This document shows positions 24,835-34,221 of a stretch of DNA of 64,000 nt, piece after piece. Within the stretch, counting starts at the first letter, position 1. Every line of letters starts with the position of its first letter. Made by a program: the position numbers and the translations under genes. The notes beneath the pieces were generated by a model, which saw only the letters and a program-made list of their open reading frames with translations, did not search any database and was not told the DNA's origin. Source of the stretch: Bulleidia sp. zg-1006 (GTDB taxonomy: Bacteria; Bacillota_I; Bacilli_A; Erysipelotrichales; Erysipelotrichaceae); NCBI RefSeq assembly GCF_016812035.1, contig NZ_CP069178.1, positions 1,481,034 to 1,545,033 of the forward strand, read 5' to 3'.

Positions 24835-27414
24835 ATGAAAAAAATAGTAGCCAATGCCCCTCTCCAGCAACAACTTTATCACCGGTATTTCAAAGAAAAA
24901 AATGGTCTAGTCAGTGGTGTGCAAATCGCTCCACTTTCTTCTTACTTAAACCAAGATTTCCAAGACCCACTCATTTTTATGTGGTCTATCCAAGCGGAAT
25001 TAAGGAAAGCGGATTTTTCTTTATTCCCAAGCTACGCAGGTATGCTACAATACCCTTCTTTTGTTCAAGAAGTGATTCACTTTGCGAAAGATTGCATTGC
25101 CTTTGGTATTCAAAAAAAAGACTTACCGGAAAATGACAAGCTTGAAAAAGAATTAAAAGAACTGATTGGTCTTGTTTTACAATCATCTTTATTGGATGCT
25201 TATCGTAATGCAATTGAACAAAATAAACAATTAGACCTTTCTTCTTTAGAAGTAAAAGATATTGTTTTAGAAGATGATTACCATAGTCACTTATTAAAAG
25301 GGAAACTACCTTCTAGGTCTTTTTTCCAAGAAACTATTTCTGATTTAAGAACCGCTTTAAATATTCGCCAAGAAATGGAAGTGATGGCACAAGAAATCTG
25401 TTCTTTTAAAGGAAGTGTCAATATCGTATTATCTCAATATTCTTCCCAATTTCCTATTTTAAAACAAGTCTTTCATCGTTATGGCATTCCTTTTTCCGCT
25501 TATCAACAAGAACAACCGAGCCTTGTCGGAAGGATTTTTAAAGATTTATTCTTAGTGGCTTACCAACAAGATGTGAAGGCTTTCTTAGATTTAATTGAAA
25601 ATAATGCCTTTCATCATTCTTTAAGCAAAGACGAGCAAAATGTATTATCAAAATATCTTAGCAAGGTTGAACCGGAATCCCCCAAATTACCAATTCAAAG
25701 CATGGAAGAATTATGGTCCGATGAAGCGAAAGCTTATGCTCGCTATCAAGAGCGAATCAATGCTTTTTATCTTGCTATTCAAGAAAACCTTTCTACTCTT
25801 TTACAAGCCGGTACCATCGTTGATAAACTCAAACAAAGCTATGATGTTTTCATAACCCTACCCTTTCTTAAAAACCTTCAGGAACAAAAACTTGCCTCTT
25901 CATTGGAATCCTTCTTAAATCAAATTGGTGATCAAGTGGATGAAGACAACTTGCCATTCTTTTTGGAACTATTGGATCACTTCAAATCCTTTTGTTTACC
26001 AAGTGAAATTGGACCAATCATGGTAACGGATTTACGCCATCCTGTTTTACAGGCGGAACTTTCTTACATCATTGGTTTGAATAGTGATGCATATCCTAAT
26101 ATCCCTAATAAATCAGGTATTTTCAATGAGGATTATTACGCTCAACTTTCTTATCCAAGCTATGAAGAACGCTATGAAACTTACCTTTCACAATTAAGTT
26201 GGATCTTTCATTCCGGTAAACAAATTCACTTCTCCTATTCCCAAAAGGATTATGAAGGTAAAAAACTAGAAGCTTCTTATGCCATTCAAAGTTTATTCAC
26301 AAAGAAAAGCCAAATCATCAAAGCCAAGGAATTACTACCAAGAAAAACCAATCAACATGAAGAAAACTTATCCCCTTCTTTTATGCAAGAATGGTTTACC
26401 CAAAACCCGGTGGTGAAAGGTTCCGTCAGTTCCATTGAAGAATGGTATCGTTGTCCTTATCAATACTTCTTAAGTCGTCTTTTAAAAATACAAGAACAAA
26501 GTTCTTTTGAACCCAATAGTTTATACCTCGGCATCATCACCCATGCTATTTTAGAAAAGGCTTTTAAGCAAAAAGGAAGTCATTATTATGAATTAAGCTT
26601 AGAAGATATCCAACATCAATTGACTCCTTATTTTGAGCTTTGGAAAGAGTTAGACAAATCCCATGTTGAAGACATTGATTTAATGGAAAATAAGTTAGCT
26701 TCTAACATTCACTTCTCTTTACAATACTTAAAAGGATATGAAGAAAAACATGATTTCATTAAGCCAATCGCCAGTGAGCAGGAGTTCCATATCAATCTTT
26801 TTGATGGTTTAGAGCTAATCGGTAAAATTGACCGTATTGACCAAGATCAACGTAACCAAGATTACTACCTATATGACTACAAATCTTCAGAACATAGGAT
26901 TGATAAATACAAATACTTATCTGGTCAACAAATTCAACTCATGACTTATAAATTAGTTTTAGAAAAAGATGGAGATAAAAAAGTTCGGGCTACGTATTAT
27001 TTCAGTCTTTCACCTCAGAAACAAAAATTAGACTATCTTCAATATAAATTTAATCGAAGAAGCGTGGAAAAAGAGGCAGAAGATGTTTACGAGGGTGATT
27101 TTCTTCGTCCTACATTCCTTCATAATCAATCTCTTAGTGGTTGGAAATTAGATGATGATTTTTCTGATTACAACAAGAATACACTCAATAGTAAAAGCTT
27201 TAAAATTACCAACGATGATTTCAATGAAGTCACTTTGCGTTTGTTAATGAACTTTTATGAACAACTCAAGAAAGGCACCATTGAAAGAAAACCTCAGGAT
27301 TGTACATTCTGTTCCTATAAGAGAATTTGTTCCTATAGAAATGGAGCCACCGAAACACACATTCCTGATTCAGTGTCTGAATTATTAGAAAAGCAACAGG
27401 AGGACAAGCAATGA
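24835..27414 (+). CDS. addB: AddB-type subunit of the AddAB helicase-nuclease
   Basis: AddAB processes double-strand breaks for recombination. This protein of 859 residues is shorter than Bacillus AddB (about 1160) and has no visible Walker A at its N-terminus (MKKIVANAPLQQQLYH), so like RexB it is probably not an active helicase. The C-terminal PD-(D/E)XK nuclease is seen in LIGKIDRID...YLYDYKSSEH (about 660-690). The iron-sulfur Cys set is present: EEWYRCPYQYFL near 541 and CTFCSYKRIC at 823-832. addA follows with an ATGA overlap. The start is probably leaderless. Confidence 0.88.
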   Translation: MKKIVANAPLQQQLYHRYFKEKNGLVSGVQIAPLSSYLNQDFQDPLIFMWSIQAELRKADFSLFPSYAGMLQYPSFVQEVIHFAKDCIAFGIQKKDLPENDKLEKELKELIGLVLQSSLLDAYRNAIEQNKQLDLSSLEVKDIVLEDDYHSHLLKGKLPSRSFFQETISDLRTALNIRQEMEVMAQEICSFKGSVNIVLSQYSSQFPILKQVFHRYGIPFSAYQQEQPSLVGRIFKDLFLVAYQQDVKAFLDLIENNAFHHSLSKDEQNVLSKYLSKVEPESPKLPIQSMEELWSDEAKAYARYQERINAFYLAIQENLSTLLQAGTIVDKLKQSYDVFITLPFLKNLQEQKLASSLESFLNQIGDQVDEDNLPFFLELLDHFKSFCLPSEIGPIMVTDLRHPVLQAELSYIIGLNSDAYPNIPNKSGIFNEDYYAQLSYPSYEERYETYLSQLSWIFHSGKQIHFSYSQKDYEGKKLEASYAIQSLFTKKSQIIKAKELLPRKTNQHEENLSPSFMQEWFTQNPVVKGSVSSIEEWYRCPYQYFLSRLLKIQEQSSFEPNSLYLGIITHAILEKAFKQKGSHYYELSLEDIQHQLTPYFELWKELDKSHVEDIDLMENKLASNIHFSLQYLKGYEEKHDFIKPIASEQEFHINLFDGLELIGKIDRIDQDQRNQDYYLYDYKSSEHRIDKYKYLSGQQIQLMTYKLVLEKDGDKKVRATYYFSLSPQKQKLDYLQYKFNRRSVEKEAEDVYEGDFLRPTFLHNQSLSGWKLDDDFSDYNKNTLNSKSFKITNDDFNEVTLRLLMNFYEQLKKGTIERKPQDCTFCSYKRICSYRNGATETHIPDSVSELLEKQQEDKQ

Positions 27415-30400
27415 CAACCATGGATCAACAACGTCTTGCCATTCAAGAAAGAAACACCAATGTGCTTGTGTCCGCTTCTGCCGGGGCTGGTAAAACATAT
27501 ATGTTAATAGAAAGATTAGCCCAACGAGTTGTTCAAGACCATGTGAGTTTAGAACAAATTCTAGCCGTTACCTTCACCAAAGCGGCGGCGGCGGAAATGA
27601 AATCCCGTTTAGCCAGTAAACTTCATCAATTAAGAGACATAAGTGATAGTGAAAAAGGATGGATTGACCGCCAATTAGCTATCTTATCCAAAGCCGAAAT
27701 ATCCACCATTGACTCTTTTTGTCTAAATTTAGTGAAACAATATTATTCCATCATTGGTTTAAACCCGGCTCGTTTAAAACAAACTTTATCCGGTGGTCAA
27801 GAAAAAGAATTACAACATTTGGCTTTTGAAAAAGCCTTCTCTACCTTTTATCAACAAAATCCATCTAAAGCACTAGAACTTTCCAGGCATTTTGAATTAA
27901 AACCTCTTTCCCATTCACAAACCTTAGAGAAATCTGTGCATACCATCAACGATAAAGCTAAGTCCAGTTCTGATTATCAAGCATGGATGAATCACGCCTT
28001 ATCTTTTTATCCAAAACTAACTCATTTTTCAGATTTCCCTAGTGAATTACAGGATTATTTCTTTTCCTATTGGCAAGAACAACTCTCTTCCATACAATCC
28101 ATTTTAGAACAAATGAAAGATTGCTTAATTAGTGAAAAATCAAGTAATACTTCAAAAAAAATCGCCGATCTTTTGCGGGTGGTTTGTGATTATCAAAAAG
28201 AGTTAGAAAATCGCGATTATTCTACCGTGATTCGAATGACAAAACAAATAGCGAAATACCAATTCCGTAAAAAAGAAATTAGTGAATTAAGTAAACAATT
28301 TACTGAAATTCGTAATGCCCTGGAAGATTCTTTAGTGGAAGAACAACGCTTAGCGAAAGAAGCCCCCTATCTTCATGATACAGCACAAAACTTATTGTCT
28401 TTATGCCAAGCAACGGAATTGAATTATCAACAACTCAAAGCCGAAAACAATGTTTTAGACTTTCATGATATGGCTTTATTTTCTTTAGAAATCCTAGCGA
28501 AAAACAATGGCTATTTAGCCAAAAAACTTCAAAGAAAATACGCTGAAATTATGGTGGATGAATTTCAAGATACCTCTGCGCTTCAAAATAAAATCTTAAC
28601 TATGATTTCTAATGGTCATAATCTTTTCCGGGTGGGGGATTTAAAGCAATCTATCTATGGATTTCGCAATGCGAAGCCGGAATTAATGGCTAGCCTTATG
28701 CAAGCTAATGAAGACAAAGTTTATCACTTAGAACATAACTATCGCTCAAAAGACCATATTGTTCAATTCACCAATGCCCTTTTTGGAAGCTTGATGAATT
28801 ACGAAAATAGTTCTGTCCCTTATGCCGAAGAGGATCAGGTAACCATTGGCAATAGAGTCAAACAAGAAGACAACGATAAAGAATCCTCTGTTGTCAACAT
28901 CATTCAAATCAATTCCAAAGACAAATTTCTCAGTGCCGCTTGGATTGGTCAAGAAATCCTTCATTTATTGGAAAAAGGGTATTCGTTTAAGGATATTTGT
29001 ATATTAACACCAAGTCATTCGGACAAAGCTCAACTTCGTAAAGCCTTTGATGAAGTTCATATTCCGTACTCCATTGATGAGAAACAGGGATTTTTCAAAT
29101 CCTCTGTTGTGCAAACCATAATGAGTTTTGTTCAATATTTCTGCAATGAACACGATGCTATCCATTTATTTGCGCTTTTACAATCTTCTCTATTTGAAGT
29201 TCAGGATATAGAATTTGCGGAAAGTCGTTTATCCTACAACCGAGAAACAACTACTTCTAGTTTCAATCAATATTTCTTAGACACACATATTGCTATCCAA
29301 AATCGTTTAGAAGCTCTAAAGAAACTCTTTCTTCAAGAAGGAAGCCTGGTTTTCTTACAAGCTCTTTCTACGGAAAATGATTTCTATCAGCGCCTTTCCG
29401 CTCAACAAAAAACAAATTTTGATTATTTATTGGATAAGATTGTTCAAGAAGAAGTGCTTGCACCTTATGATTTTTTACATTGGTTAGAAAGAAGTGAAGA
29501 AGAATATTCCACTGAATCCAACGCTCATTTGGAAGAAGAAAATCTCGTCAAAGTAGAAACAATCCATCATTCCAAGGGACTTCAATACAAAGTGGTTTTC
29601 TTATACAAATGTGATCAAAATCATTCCGGCAACGGTCCTGTCGAGGTTTCTAGTCAATATGGTATTGGTTTGGACTACCATGAATACGACTATTACAGCT
29701 ATCATCCTTCTTTAGTGAAACGAATGATTCAACAAGATAATCACCGTAAAGCTGGAGAGGAGTTCTTACGGTTATCCTATGTGGCAGTTACACGAGCAGA
29801 AGAAAGGCTGTATTTAGTCGCTCCACTATCCAAAAAAGAAGGCTCTTTAACAAGAAACTTCATTCTAAATCACTGTAATTTAGGAACATTGGTTCAAGCG
29901 GCTTTAAGCCAACTACCTCCTTCTTTATATAAATGTCAAGAAATTAAAGAACTAGGCAATAGACAAGAATACACCTCTTCACAAGACTATCCTTTTGTAC
30001 AAAAATTACCCTCTTATCCCGAAAATCTTTTTTCTATTGCAAAACAAGATTCTCCAAGCCATCATGCAATGCAATTAAAGCCACTTAACTTTAAGAAAAA
30101 GAATAAGACCGGTCAATCCTTTGGAACTAAAGTTCACGCTTATCTGGAAACGCTGCCAAATCATCCTGTTAAACTGGATGAAATCGATCATGAGTTACCA
30201 CTCTTTACTAGAGAAAGTATTCTTTTCTACCAGAATAGTGATTGGATTCAAAGTCTTCTAAAAACCATGAAAATTCAGCGTGAGCTTCCTTATTACTATG
30301 AAGAAGATGGTCAATCGTATCATGGTATTATCGACTTTATCGCAACAAATGAACAAAAAGCCATCATCATCGACTACAAAACCGACCATTTAGAAAACGA

Positions 30401-30530
30401 ACAAGCCTTTATCCAACGCTACCAAGCTCAGCTAAAACAATATCGCATGGCATTTGAAAATCGCTATCCAGACTTAGAGACTTGGATTTATTCTCTACAT
30501 TTAAAGAAATTTATTTGTGTAAAGAAATAG
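27411..30530 (+). CDS. addA: AddA subunit: UvrD-type helicase and nuclease
   Basis: The 1039-residue protein has superfamily 1A helicase motifs: VSASAGAGKTYMLIERL (I), LAVTFTKAAAAEMKSRL (Ia), IMVDEFQDTSALQNKIL (II), VGDLKQSIYGFRNAKPE (III) and LRLSYVAVTRAEERLYLV (VI). The C-terminal nuclease shows HGIIDFIATNEQKAIIIDYK, an RecB-like D...DYK site. With AddB it unwinds and resects broken ends and loads RecA. It is somewhat shorter than Bacillus AddA. AGGAGG precedes the ATG, which overlaps the addB stop. No damage is seen, so this housekeeping pair is intact next to decayed accessory DNA. Confidence 0.95.
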   Translation: MTTMDQQRLAIQERNTNVLVSASAGAGKTYMLIERLAQRVVQDHVSLEQILAVTFTKAAAAEMKSRLASKLHQLRDISDSEKGWIDRQLAILSKAEISTIDSFCLNLVKQYYSIIGLNPARLKQTLSGGQEKELQHLAFEKAFSTFYQQNPSKALELSRHFELKPLSHSQTLEKSVHTINDKAKSSSDYQAWMNHALSFYPKLTHFSDFPSELQDYFFSYWQEQLSSIQSILEQMKDCLISEKSSNTSKKIADLLRVVCDYQKELENRDYSTVIRMTKQIAKYQFRKKEISELSKQFTEIRNALEDSLVEEQRLAKEAPYLHDTAQNLLSLCQATELNYQQLKAENNVLDFHDMALFSLEILAKNNGYLAKKLQRKYAEIMVDEFQDTSALQNKILTMISNGHNLFRVGDLKQSIYGFRNAKPELMASLMQANEDKVYHLEHNYRSKDHIVQFTNALFGSLMNYENSSVPYAEEDQVTIGNRVKQEDNDKESSVVNIIQINSKDKFLSAAWIGQEILHLLEKGYSFKDICILTPSHSDKAQLRKAFDEVHIPYSIDEKQGFFKSSVVQTIMSFVQYFCNEHDAIHLFALLQSSLFEVQDIEFAESRLSYNRETTTSSFNQYFLDTHIAIQNRLEALKKLFLQEGSLVFLQALSTENDFYQRLSAQQKTNFDYLLDKIVQEEVLAPYDFLHWLERSEEEYSTESNAHLEEENLVKVETIHHSKGLQYKVVFLYKCDQNHSGNGPVEVSSQYGIGLDYHEYDYYSYHPSLVKRMIQQDNHRKAGEEFLRLSYVAVTRAEERLYLVAPLSKKEGSLTRNFILNHCNLGTLVQAALSQLPPSLYKCQEIKELGNRQEYTSSQDYPFVQKLPSYPENLFSIAKQDSPSHHAMQLKPLNFKKKNKTGQSFGTKVHAYLETLPNHPVKLDEIDHELPLFTRESILFYQNSDWIQSLLKTMKIQRELPYYYEEDGQSYHGIIDFIATNEQKAIIIDYKTDHLENEQAFIQRYQAQLKQYRMAFENRYPDLETWIYSLHLKKFICVKK

Positions 30531-30571
30531 ACTAAGTATTGACTTCATAATTAAGCATAACCACAGATGAA

Positions 30572-30600
30572 AAGCACAACTGATTTCACCGGTTGTGCTT
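30572..30600. terminator. Hairpin after addA
   Basis: AAGCACAAC pairs with GTTGTGCTT around an 11-base loop, about 40 bases after the addA stop. There is no T-run on the plus strand, so it may be a weak or minus-strand terminator. Confidence 0.5.
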
Positions 30601-30674
30601 GGTATCACTGATTATTACATTTTTTATTTTGGCAATTTGAAATTTTATAGGGTCTAGTTGTATAAAATTAAAAA

Positions 30675-30720
30675 CTCCTTTTTAGAATGAGATTGAATCT
30701 TATTCTGAAAGGAGGTTTTT
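30675..30720 (+). terminator. Long hairpin that includes the ribosome site of the transposase fragment
   Basis: CTCCTTT pairs with AAAGGAG, and AGAATGAGAT with ATCTTATTCT, around a three-base loop; five T follow. The AAAGGAGG ribosome site of the ATG at 30726 lies in the 3' arm, so the structure could both stop read-through transcripts and hide the start of translation. Confidence 0.65.
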
Positions 30721-30725
30721 TATTT

Positions 30726-30887
30726 ATGATTAACGATTCAATCAGTTCTATCATCGCTCTTAAGGATGATGAAGTAGAATACTGTAAAGAGGTAATATCT
30801 AAAAAGAATAATAAAGATGTACACACCTTCTATGTACGCTTAGTAAACCACGGAGGTAGATGCCCTTATGATACTAAGTTTAGATAA
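30726..30887 (+). pseudogene. ISL3-family transposase, N-terminal fragment
   Basis: The frame of 53 codons reads MINDSISSIIALKDDEVEYC, then DVHTFYVRLVNHGGRCPYDT. A strand-rich N-terminus ending in a CxxC zinc motif is typical of ISL3 transposases, but here the second Cys is lost and a stop follows. AAAGGAGG precedes the ATG. It lies between ISL3-like inverted repeats, supporting the assignment. It cannot encode an active transposase. Confidence 0.55.
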
Positions 30888-30953
30888 CGGGTATACATCC
30901 TACTCACCGGATAAACTAACTAACAAGGTTAAGAAATCAAGTAATCACATAAA

Positions 30954-30985
30954 AAGGAAATGATAAATCACTCCATCATTTCCTT
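30954..30985. terminator. Hairpin near the right end of the ISL3-like element
   Basis: AAGGAAATGAT (30954-30964) pairs perfectly with ATCATTTCCTT (30975-30985) around a ten-base loop. It is flanked by A-rich sequence upstream, so it would terminate mainly minus-strand transcripts. Confidence 0.6.
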
Positions 30986-31110
30986 AACTTTAGGTAAAAC
31001 CCTACGTTTTTTCAAAGGGTTTTCCTACAAAATTTCAAAGGTTTTTCCAATCAATCCTACGAAATTTCAAATTACCTTAACAAGGTAGCATACAAAAGAT
31101 TCTCTCTTAC

Positions 31111-31142
31111 TTTTTTGGTCTCACATCATTCACAAATGTACA
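31111..31142 (+). repeat. 32-bp direct repeat, left copy
   Basis: TTTTTTGGTCTCACATCATT followed by CACAAATGTACA is identical to 32787-32818. Both copies are preceded by TCTCTC-rich sequence. They bracket the truncated amidase-like locus. Confidence 0.85.
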
Positions 31143-31155
31143 ATATTCAATTCAG

Positions 31156-31551
31156 TCACAAAGTAGATAATTTACTTGTGTAAATCATCTTTAATTGTGA
31201 TATGCAACATAAGCCTACAATAGCGATACTTAAACGGCACATAACGGTTACATTATTTATATTCTTAGTTTCTTTAAATGTTGCATAAAATAACGGAACC
31301 CAAAAAATTAAATTTCCGATTAAATTAAGCCCTATCTTATATTTCCAATCTAATTTAAGAAATAGTTCTATAAAAATAATTGCCAAGCCTAAAATACAAG
31401 TAAAGTTATTTCCATATACACAAACAATACCGTCATATGGCTTTATACCGTAAACATCAACCCATGTAAAAAATAATGTGGATAATGGTATTACTCGAAG
31501 CAAAAAGTTTATGATATTTTTTTTAGTTACGAATTCTACCATATCTGCCAC
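31156..31551 (-). CDS. Small membrane protein of unknown function
   Basis: The frame encodes up to 131 residues with four hydrophobic helices (for example NFLLRVIPLSTLFFTWV and CILGLAIIFIELFLKL). I do not recognise the family. The start is uncertain: GTG at 31551 or ATG at 31542, both inside the end of the amidase-like gene (overlap up to 16 bases) and both without a clear ribosome site, so translation would depend on coupling. It may be a joined remnant rather than a designed gene. It lies inside the 32-bp direct repeats. Confidence 0.45.
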   Translation of the reverse strand: MADMVEFVTKKNIINFLLRVIPLSTLFFTWVDVYGIKPYDGIVCVYGNNFTCILGLAIIFIELFLKLDWKYKIGLNLIGNLIFWVPLFYATFKETKNINNVTVMCRLSIAIVGLCCISQLKMIYTSKLSTL

Positions 31552-32372
31552 CAGCCAGAGTTTACATTGTTATATACCACTTGACTGACCCCAGATGCTT
31601 CTAGTATTTGTGAAACAAAGTTTGCACAATCTCCACGATGGAAATAATGATATGCAGATGTGTTTGGACTAGTAGCATGAGCATGTGCATAAGATATGGC
31701 AGGGACAACATTTATAGCCGCTCTTGACTCTAAATTATTTTTTTCTTCAATTATTCTATCAGATTCAGCAGTATAATCTTCATATGCACTTGATTTTCCA
31801 AAATATTCCTTTGAAAAATGAGATTTATATGGTAGGTTACTAGCGATGACTTCACTTACTATTTTTTCTTCTCCATTGTCTATAACCCTTGATGATAAAT
31901 CTAAAGAAGAAATTTTGACTATTTTATCATTTTTAAATTTGTTTTCATAAATATCAAAGAAAGCTCTCAAAAAACGATATTCATAATCCGCTTCCGAAAT
32001 GCCCAAAGCATCTCCCGCATCATCAATAATCGAATATAGACCGCCGTAATAATCCTGCCAATTGGATTCTGATAAATCATCAAGGCTATATTGTTTCTTT
32101 ATTTTCTCTAATATACCGGAACATCTATTCTTGATTTTGTAAAGTGCATCTTCCTGTGAATCAAACTCAATAAACATTTTATTAGTTACACCTTTAAGGG
32201 AAATTGTCCTAGAATCATCAAAACCAAACATCTGTTCAAATTCAGTTTTGATACTTTCAATCTTTTCCGCAGAGTTAACAGAATCTAATTTATTGTTTTC
32301 TTCTGCAAATACTGACTGTATAGGTATAATCAACATGATTATAGCAATCAATCCGGCTATGATTTTTTTCAT
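31536..32372 (-). pseudogene. Secreted amidase-like protein, truncated in its catalytic domain
   Basis: The 278-residue product has a signal peptide (MKKIIAGLIAIIMLIIPIQS, cleavage near VFA-EE), a helical middle domain of about 180 residues, then the start of an Amidase_6-like CHAP/NlpC-related domain: NTSAYHYFHRGDCANFVSQI contains the nucleophilic Cys. It stops eight residues after GWW, where the family would continue to its catalytic His and Asn. It therefore lacks two catalytic residues and is probably inactive. A 27-codon peptide gene with a very strong ribosome site lies just upstream. The whole unit lies between perfect 32-bp direct repeats. Confidence 0.6.
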
Positions 32373-32408
32373 AAATTTATTCTCACTCTCTATAAAATTT
32401 TCAAACTT

Positions 32409-32492
32409 TTAAATGTTACTTAGTTCAATTTTACCTACTGGAAGGCAAATCCCATCTCCATTTCTGTACCTCTGAAAATTTTTATAACTCAT
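32409..32492 (-). CDS. 27-residue peptide upstream of the amidase-like gene
   Basis: A short frame starts MSYKNFQRYRNGDGICLPVG and ends KIELSNI. Its ATG is preceded by TAAGGAGGTG eight bases upstream, one of the best ribosome sites in the window, which argues for real translation. The peptide is hydrophilic with one Cys and a Gly-Pro turn and has no signal sequence. It may be a leader peptide, a signalling or bacteriocin-like precursor, or the start of a decayed gene. The amidase-like ATG follows 37 bases after its stop. Confidence 0.45.
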   Translation of the reverse strand: MSYKNFQRYRNGDGICLPVGKIELSNI

Positions 32493-32837
32493 AAATTTTC
32501 ACCTCCTTATAAATTTAAATCACTGTTTTTAATAAATGGTTATTGGTGAAAATACAACTAAGGCACTTATATATTCCTATGTTATCTGCATGCATACATA
32601 TTGCCTTGTCATACACGTATTTTCAACAAGTTTTGTTTTGCTTGTGTGATTTCTTTCATCTCATTAGCCACTTATAACTCTATCTATTCATGGTATTCAT
32701 CATTTGAAAAAGTTTTGCAAGTTGAAGTGAACCTCCTTTATTTGTTTGGTTATCACTTTCATTGTACAGAACTTCTCTCTATATATTTTTTTGGTCTCAC
32801 ATCATTCACAAATGTACACCATATAGCCACTATGGTT
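32493..32837. other. Intergenic region upstream of the 27-residue peptide gene
   Basis: About 345 AT-rich bases. It contains the right 32-bp repeat (32787-32818), and on the minus strand an AAAGGAGG not followed by a usable start. A hydrophobic plus-strand frame here (32601-32870) has no ribosome site and runs into the lipoprotein gene, so I do not call it. Confidence 0.4.
32787..32818 (+). repeat. 32-bp direct repeat, right copy
   Basis: Identical over 32 bases to 31111-31142. It lies 20 bases beyond the lipoprotein stop codon, suggesting that the 1.7-kb segment between the copies was inserted here or arose by duplication. Confidence 0.85.
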
Positions 32838-33977
32838 TTAACTATTTTTTTCATTACTCTCCTCCAATAAATCAATAATCATTACGTGATGGCGATCTGC
32901 CTTGTTATAATTAGCCAATTTTTGAGTTGCGGTAACTAGTTTCCCATTACCATAAAACATCAGTGAACCTTCCGAGCCTACATTTTTATAACCCTTTACC
33001 TTTACAATTCTTGTCTTACCATCTTTTAATTCCACTAGTTCGCCAGAGTCATCCAATGAATGTTCGCCTCCTAGTCCAAATACCGCAAAGATGTATCTAT
33101 CTCCGATACCTACTAAATAACCTGTAGATCCTCCAAAACTGAGAATTTCCTTTTTCTTTTCTACATCATAAATAATTCCTCTATGCCCTCTATTCGTTTC
33201 GAATAAATATTGGTTGTTCCCAAGATATATGGTATTTGAAGTTGGATTTTTAATAACACTTGTTATATCGCTTACTTTCCCGGTTTTTAAATCCAACGAT
33301 AGATGCCAACCTTTTTTACCATCTGTTTTATTAAAGGTTACTTTATTTCGGTTTACACAATATTGATAATTATAAGAAACTTTAGGATAAGCTTCTCCTT
33401 TATACAATATTTTAATATCACTTGGATTGCTTAGATTGACTGTCTTTAAATGATAAAAGTAATGACCCTTCTCTTTGGTAATGATTTGGTAAAGTAATCG
33501 ATTCCCTTCAATTTTCTGAAAGTTTGGTATCGCCCATGGATTGACCAAAACTCCTTCATCTATCTTTTTACTTTGACCATTTGTTTTATACTGTACCGTA
33601 ACTTTTTCGCCATCTTCTTTGAACTCAGAAGAGTAAAAGCCCTTCTCATGCACAAAAAAGTCCCAGCACCGCACAAGCCCTTTAAAATGATAAATAGGTA
33701 TATACTTTCCGTTGGTTATATCGATATACCCGAGAGATTTCGATTGATACCCTAGGAATATAGGACTATTCTCCCTCTCTATTGAAGTATATAGCTTATT
33801 GCCATCAAGATAATGAAAACTACCTCCCTCTCCTACTGTTGCTTTAATTTCATAATGCTTTATTACTTTAAAGTGTGAATTTACTGTTTCTTTTGGCTGT
33901 TCTATTTTCTTCTCTACTTTTTTAGAACAGCCTGCCAGCAGTAATACTGTCGCCATAATGATCATTCTCTTTTTCAT
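32838..33977 (-). CDS. Lipoprotein with a possible beta-propeller-like fold
   Basis: The protein of about 379 residues starts MKKRMIIMATVLLLAGCSKK, a clear lipoprotein signal with the lipid Cys at residue 16. The mature part is strand-rich with repeating segments such as LGYIDITNGKYIPIYHF, NLSNPSDIKILYKGEAYP, LSLDLKTGKVSDIT and IYDVEKKKEILSFGG, spaced like blades of a beta-propeller. The function is unknown; a sensor or binding role outside the membrane is plausible. GGGAGAG lies seven bases before the ATG at 33977, which is preferred over 33992. It is a single gene with no obvious partner. Confidence 0.75.
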   Translation of the reverse strand: MKKRMIIMATVLLLAGCSKKVEKKIEQPKETVNSHFKVIKHYEIKATVGEGGSFHYLDGNKLYTSIERENSPIFLGYQSKSLGYIDITNGKYIPIYHFKGLVRCWDFFVHEKGFYSSEFKEDGEKVTVQYKTNGQSKKIDEGVLVNPWAIPNFQKIEGNRLLYQIITKEKGHYFYHLKTVNLSNPSDIKILYKGEAYPKVSYNYQYCVNRNKVTFNKTDGKKGWHLSLDLKTGKVSDITSVIKNPTSNTIYLGNNQYLFETNRGHRGIIYDVEKKKEILSFGGSTGYLVGIGDRYIFAVFGLGGEHSLDDSGELVELKDGKTRIVKVKGYKNVGSEGSLMFYGNGKLVTATQKLANYNKADRHHVMIIDLLEESNEKNS

Positions 33978-34221
33978 GATATTCTCTCCCACTTATATTT
34001 TATTTAAAAAATAATATTTTTAATAGTCTTTTTTTGTTTTATTTTATCCTGTATAATTAACTAGTTATGAATGCCTAAATAAAAACTTTAGAAATTCCTT
34101 ATTTTTATTAGTACTTACAAATAAACCAACAATATTTTTTGCTTCTAAATGGGAAACTATAATCTATTGATAAATAGTAAACCGTGTGTCATATCTAAAC
34201 TGAATAAAAGCAGGAAATGTT

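Larger units (their letters stand above)
30631..31076 (+). mobile_element. ISL3-derived non-autonomous element (446 bp)
   Basis: The left end GGCAATTTGAAATTTTATAG and the right end CTACGAAATTTCAAATTACC are near-perfect inverted repeats (21 bp, three differences). Between them lie a long hairpin, a 53-codon transposase N-terminus and a second hairpin at 30954-30985. A further copy of CCTACAAAATTTCAAAGG lies at 31024-31041, inside the right end. The central transposase is missing, so this resembles a MITE or solo remnant. I found no clear target duplication. Confidence 0.6.

Noticed and set aside
31024..31076. Repeated CCTAC(A/G)AAATTTCAAA units as a possible CRISPR array
   Set aside because: Only two direct copies plus one inverted copy at the other end exist, without regular spacers; they fit transposon ends.
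32601..32870. Hydrophobic 89-codon plus-strand frame
   Set aside because: There is no ribosome site; it runs over the 32-bp repeat and into the end of the lipoprotein gene on the other strand. Its hydrophobicity follows from AT-rich sequence.
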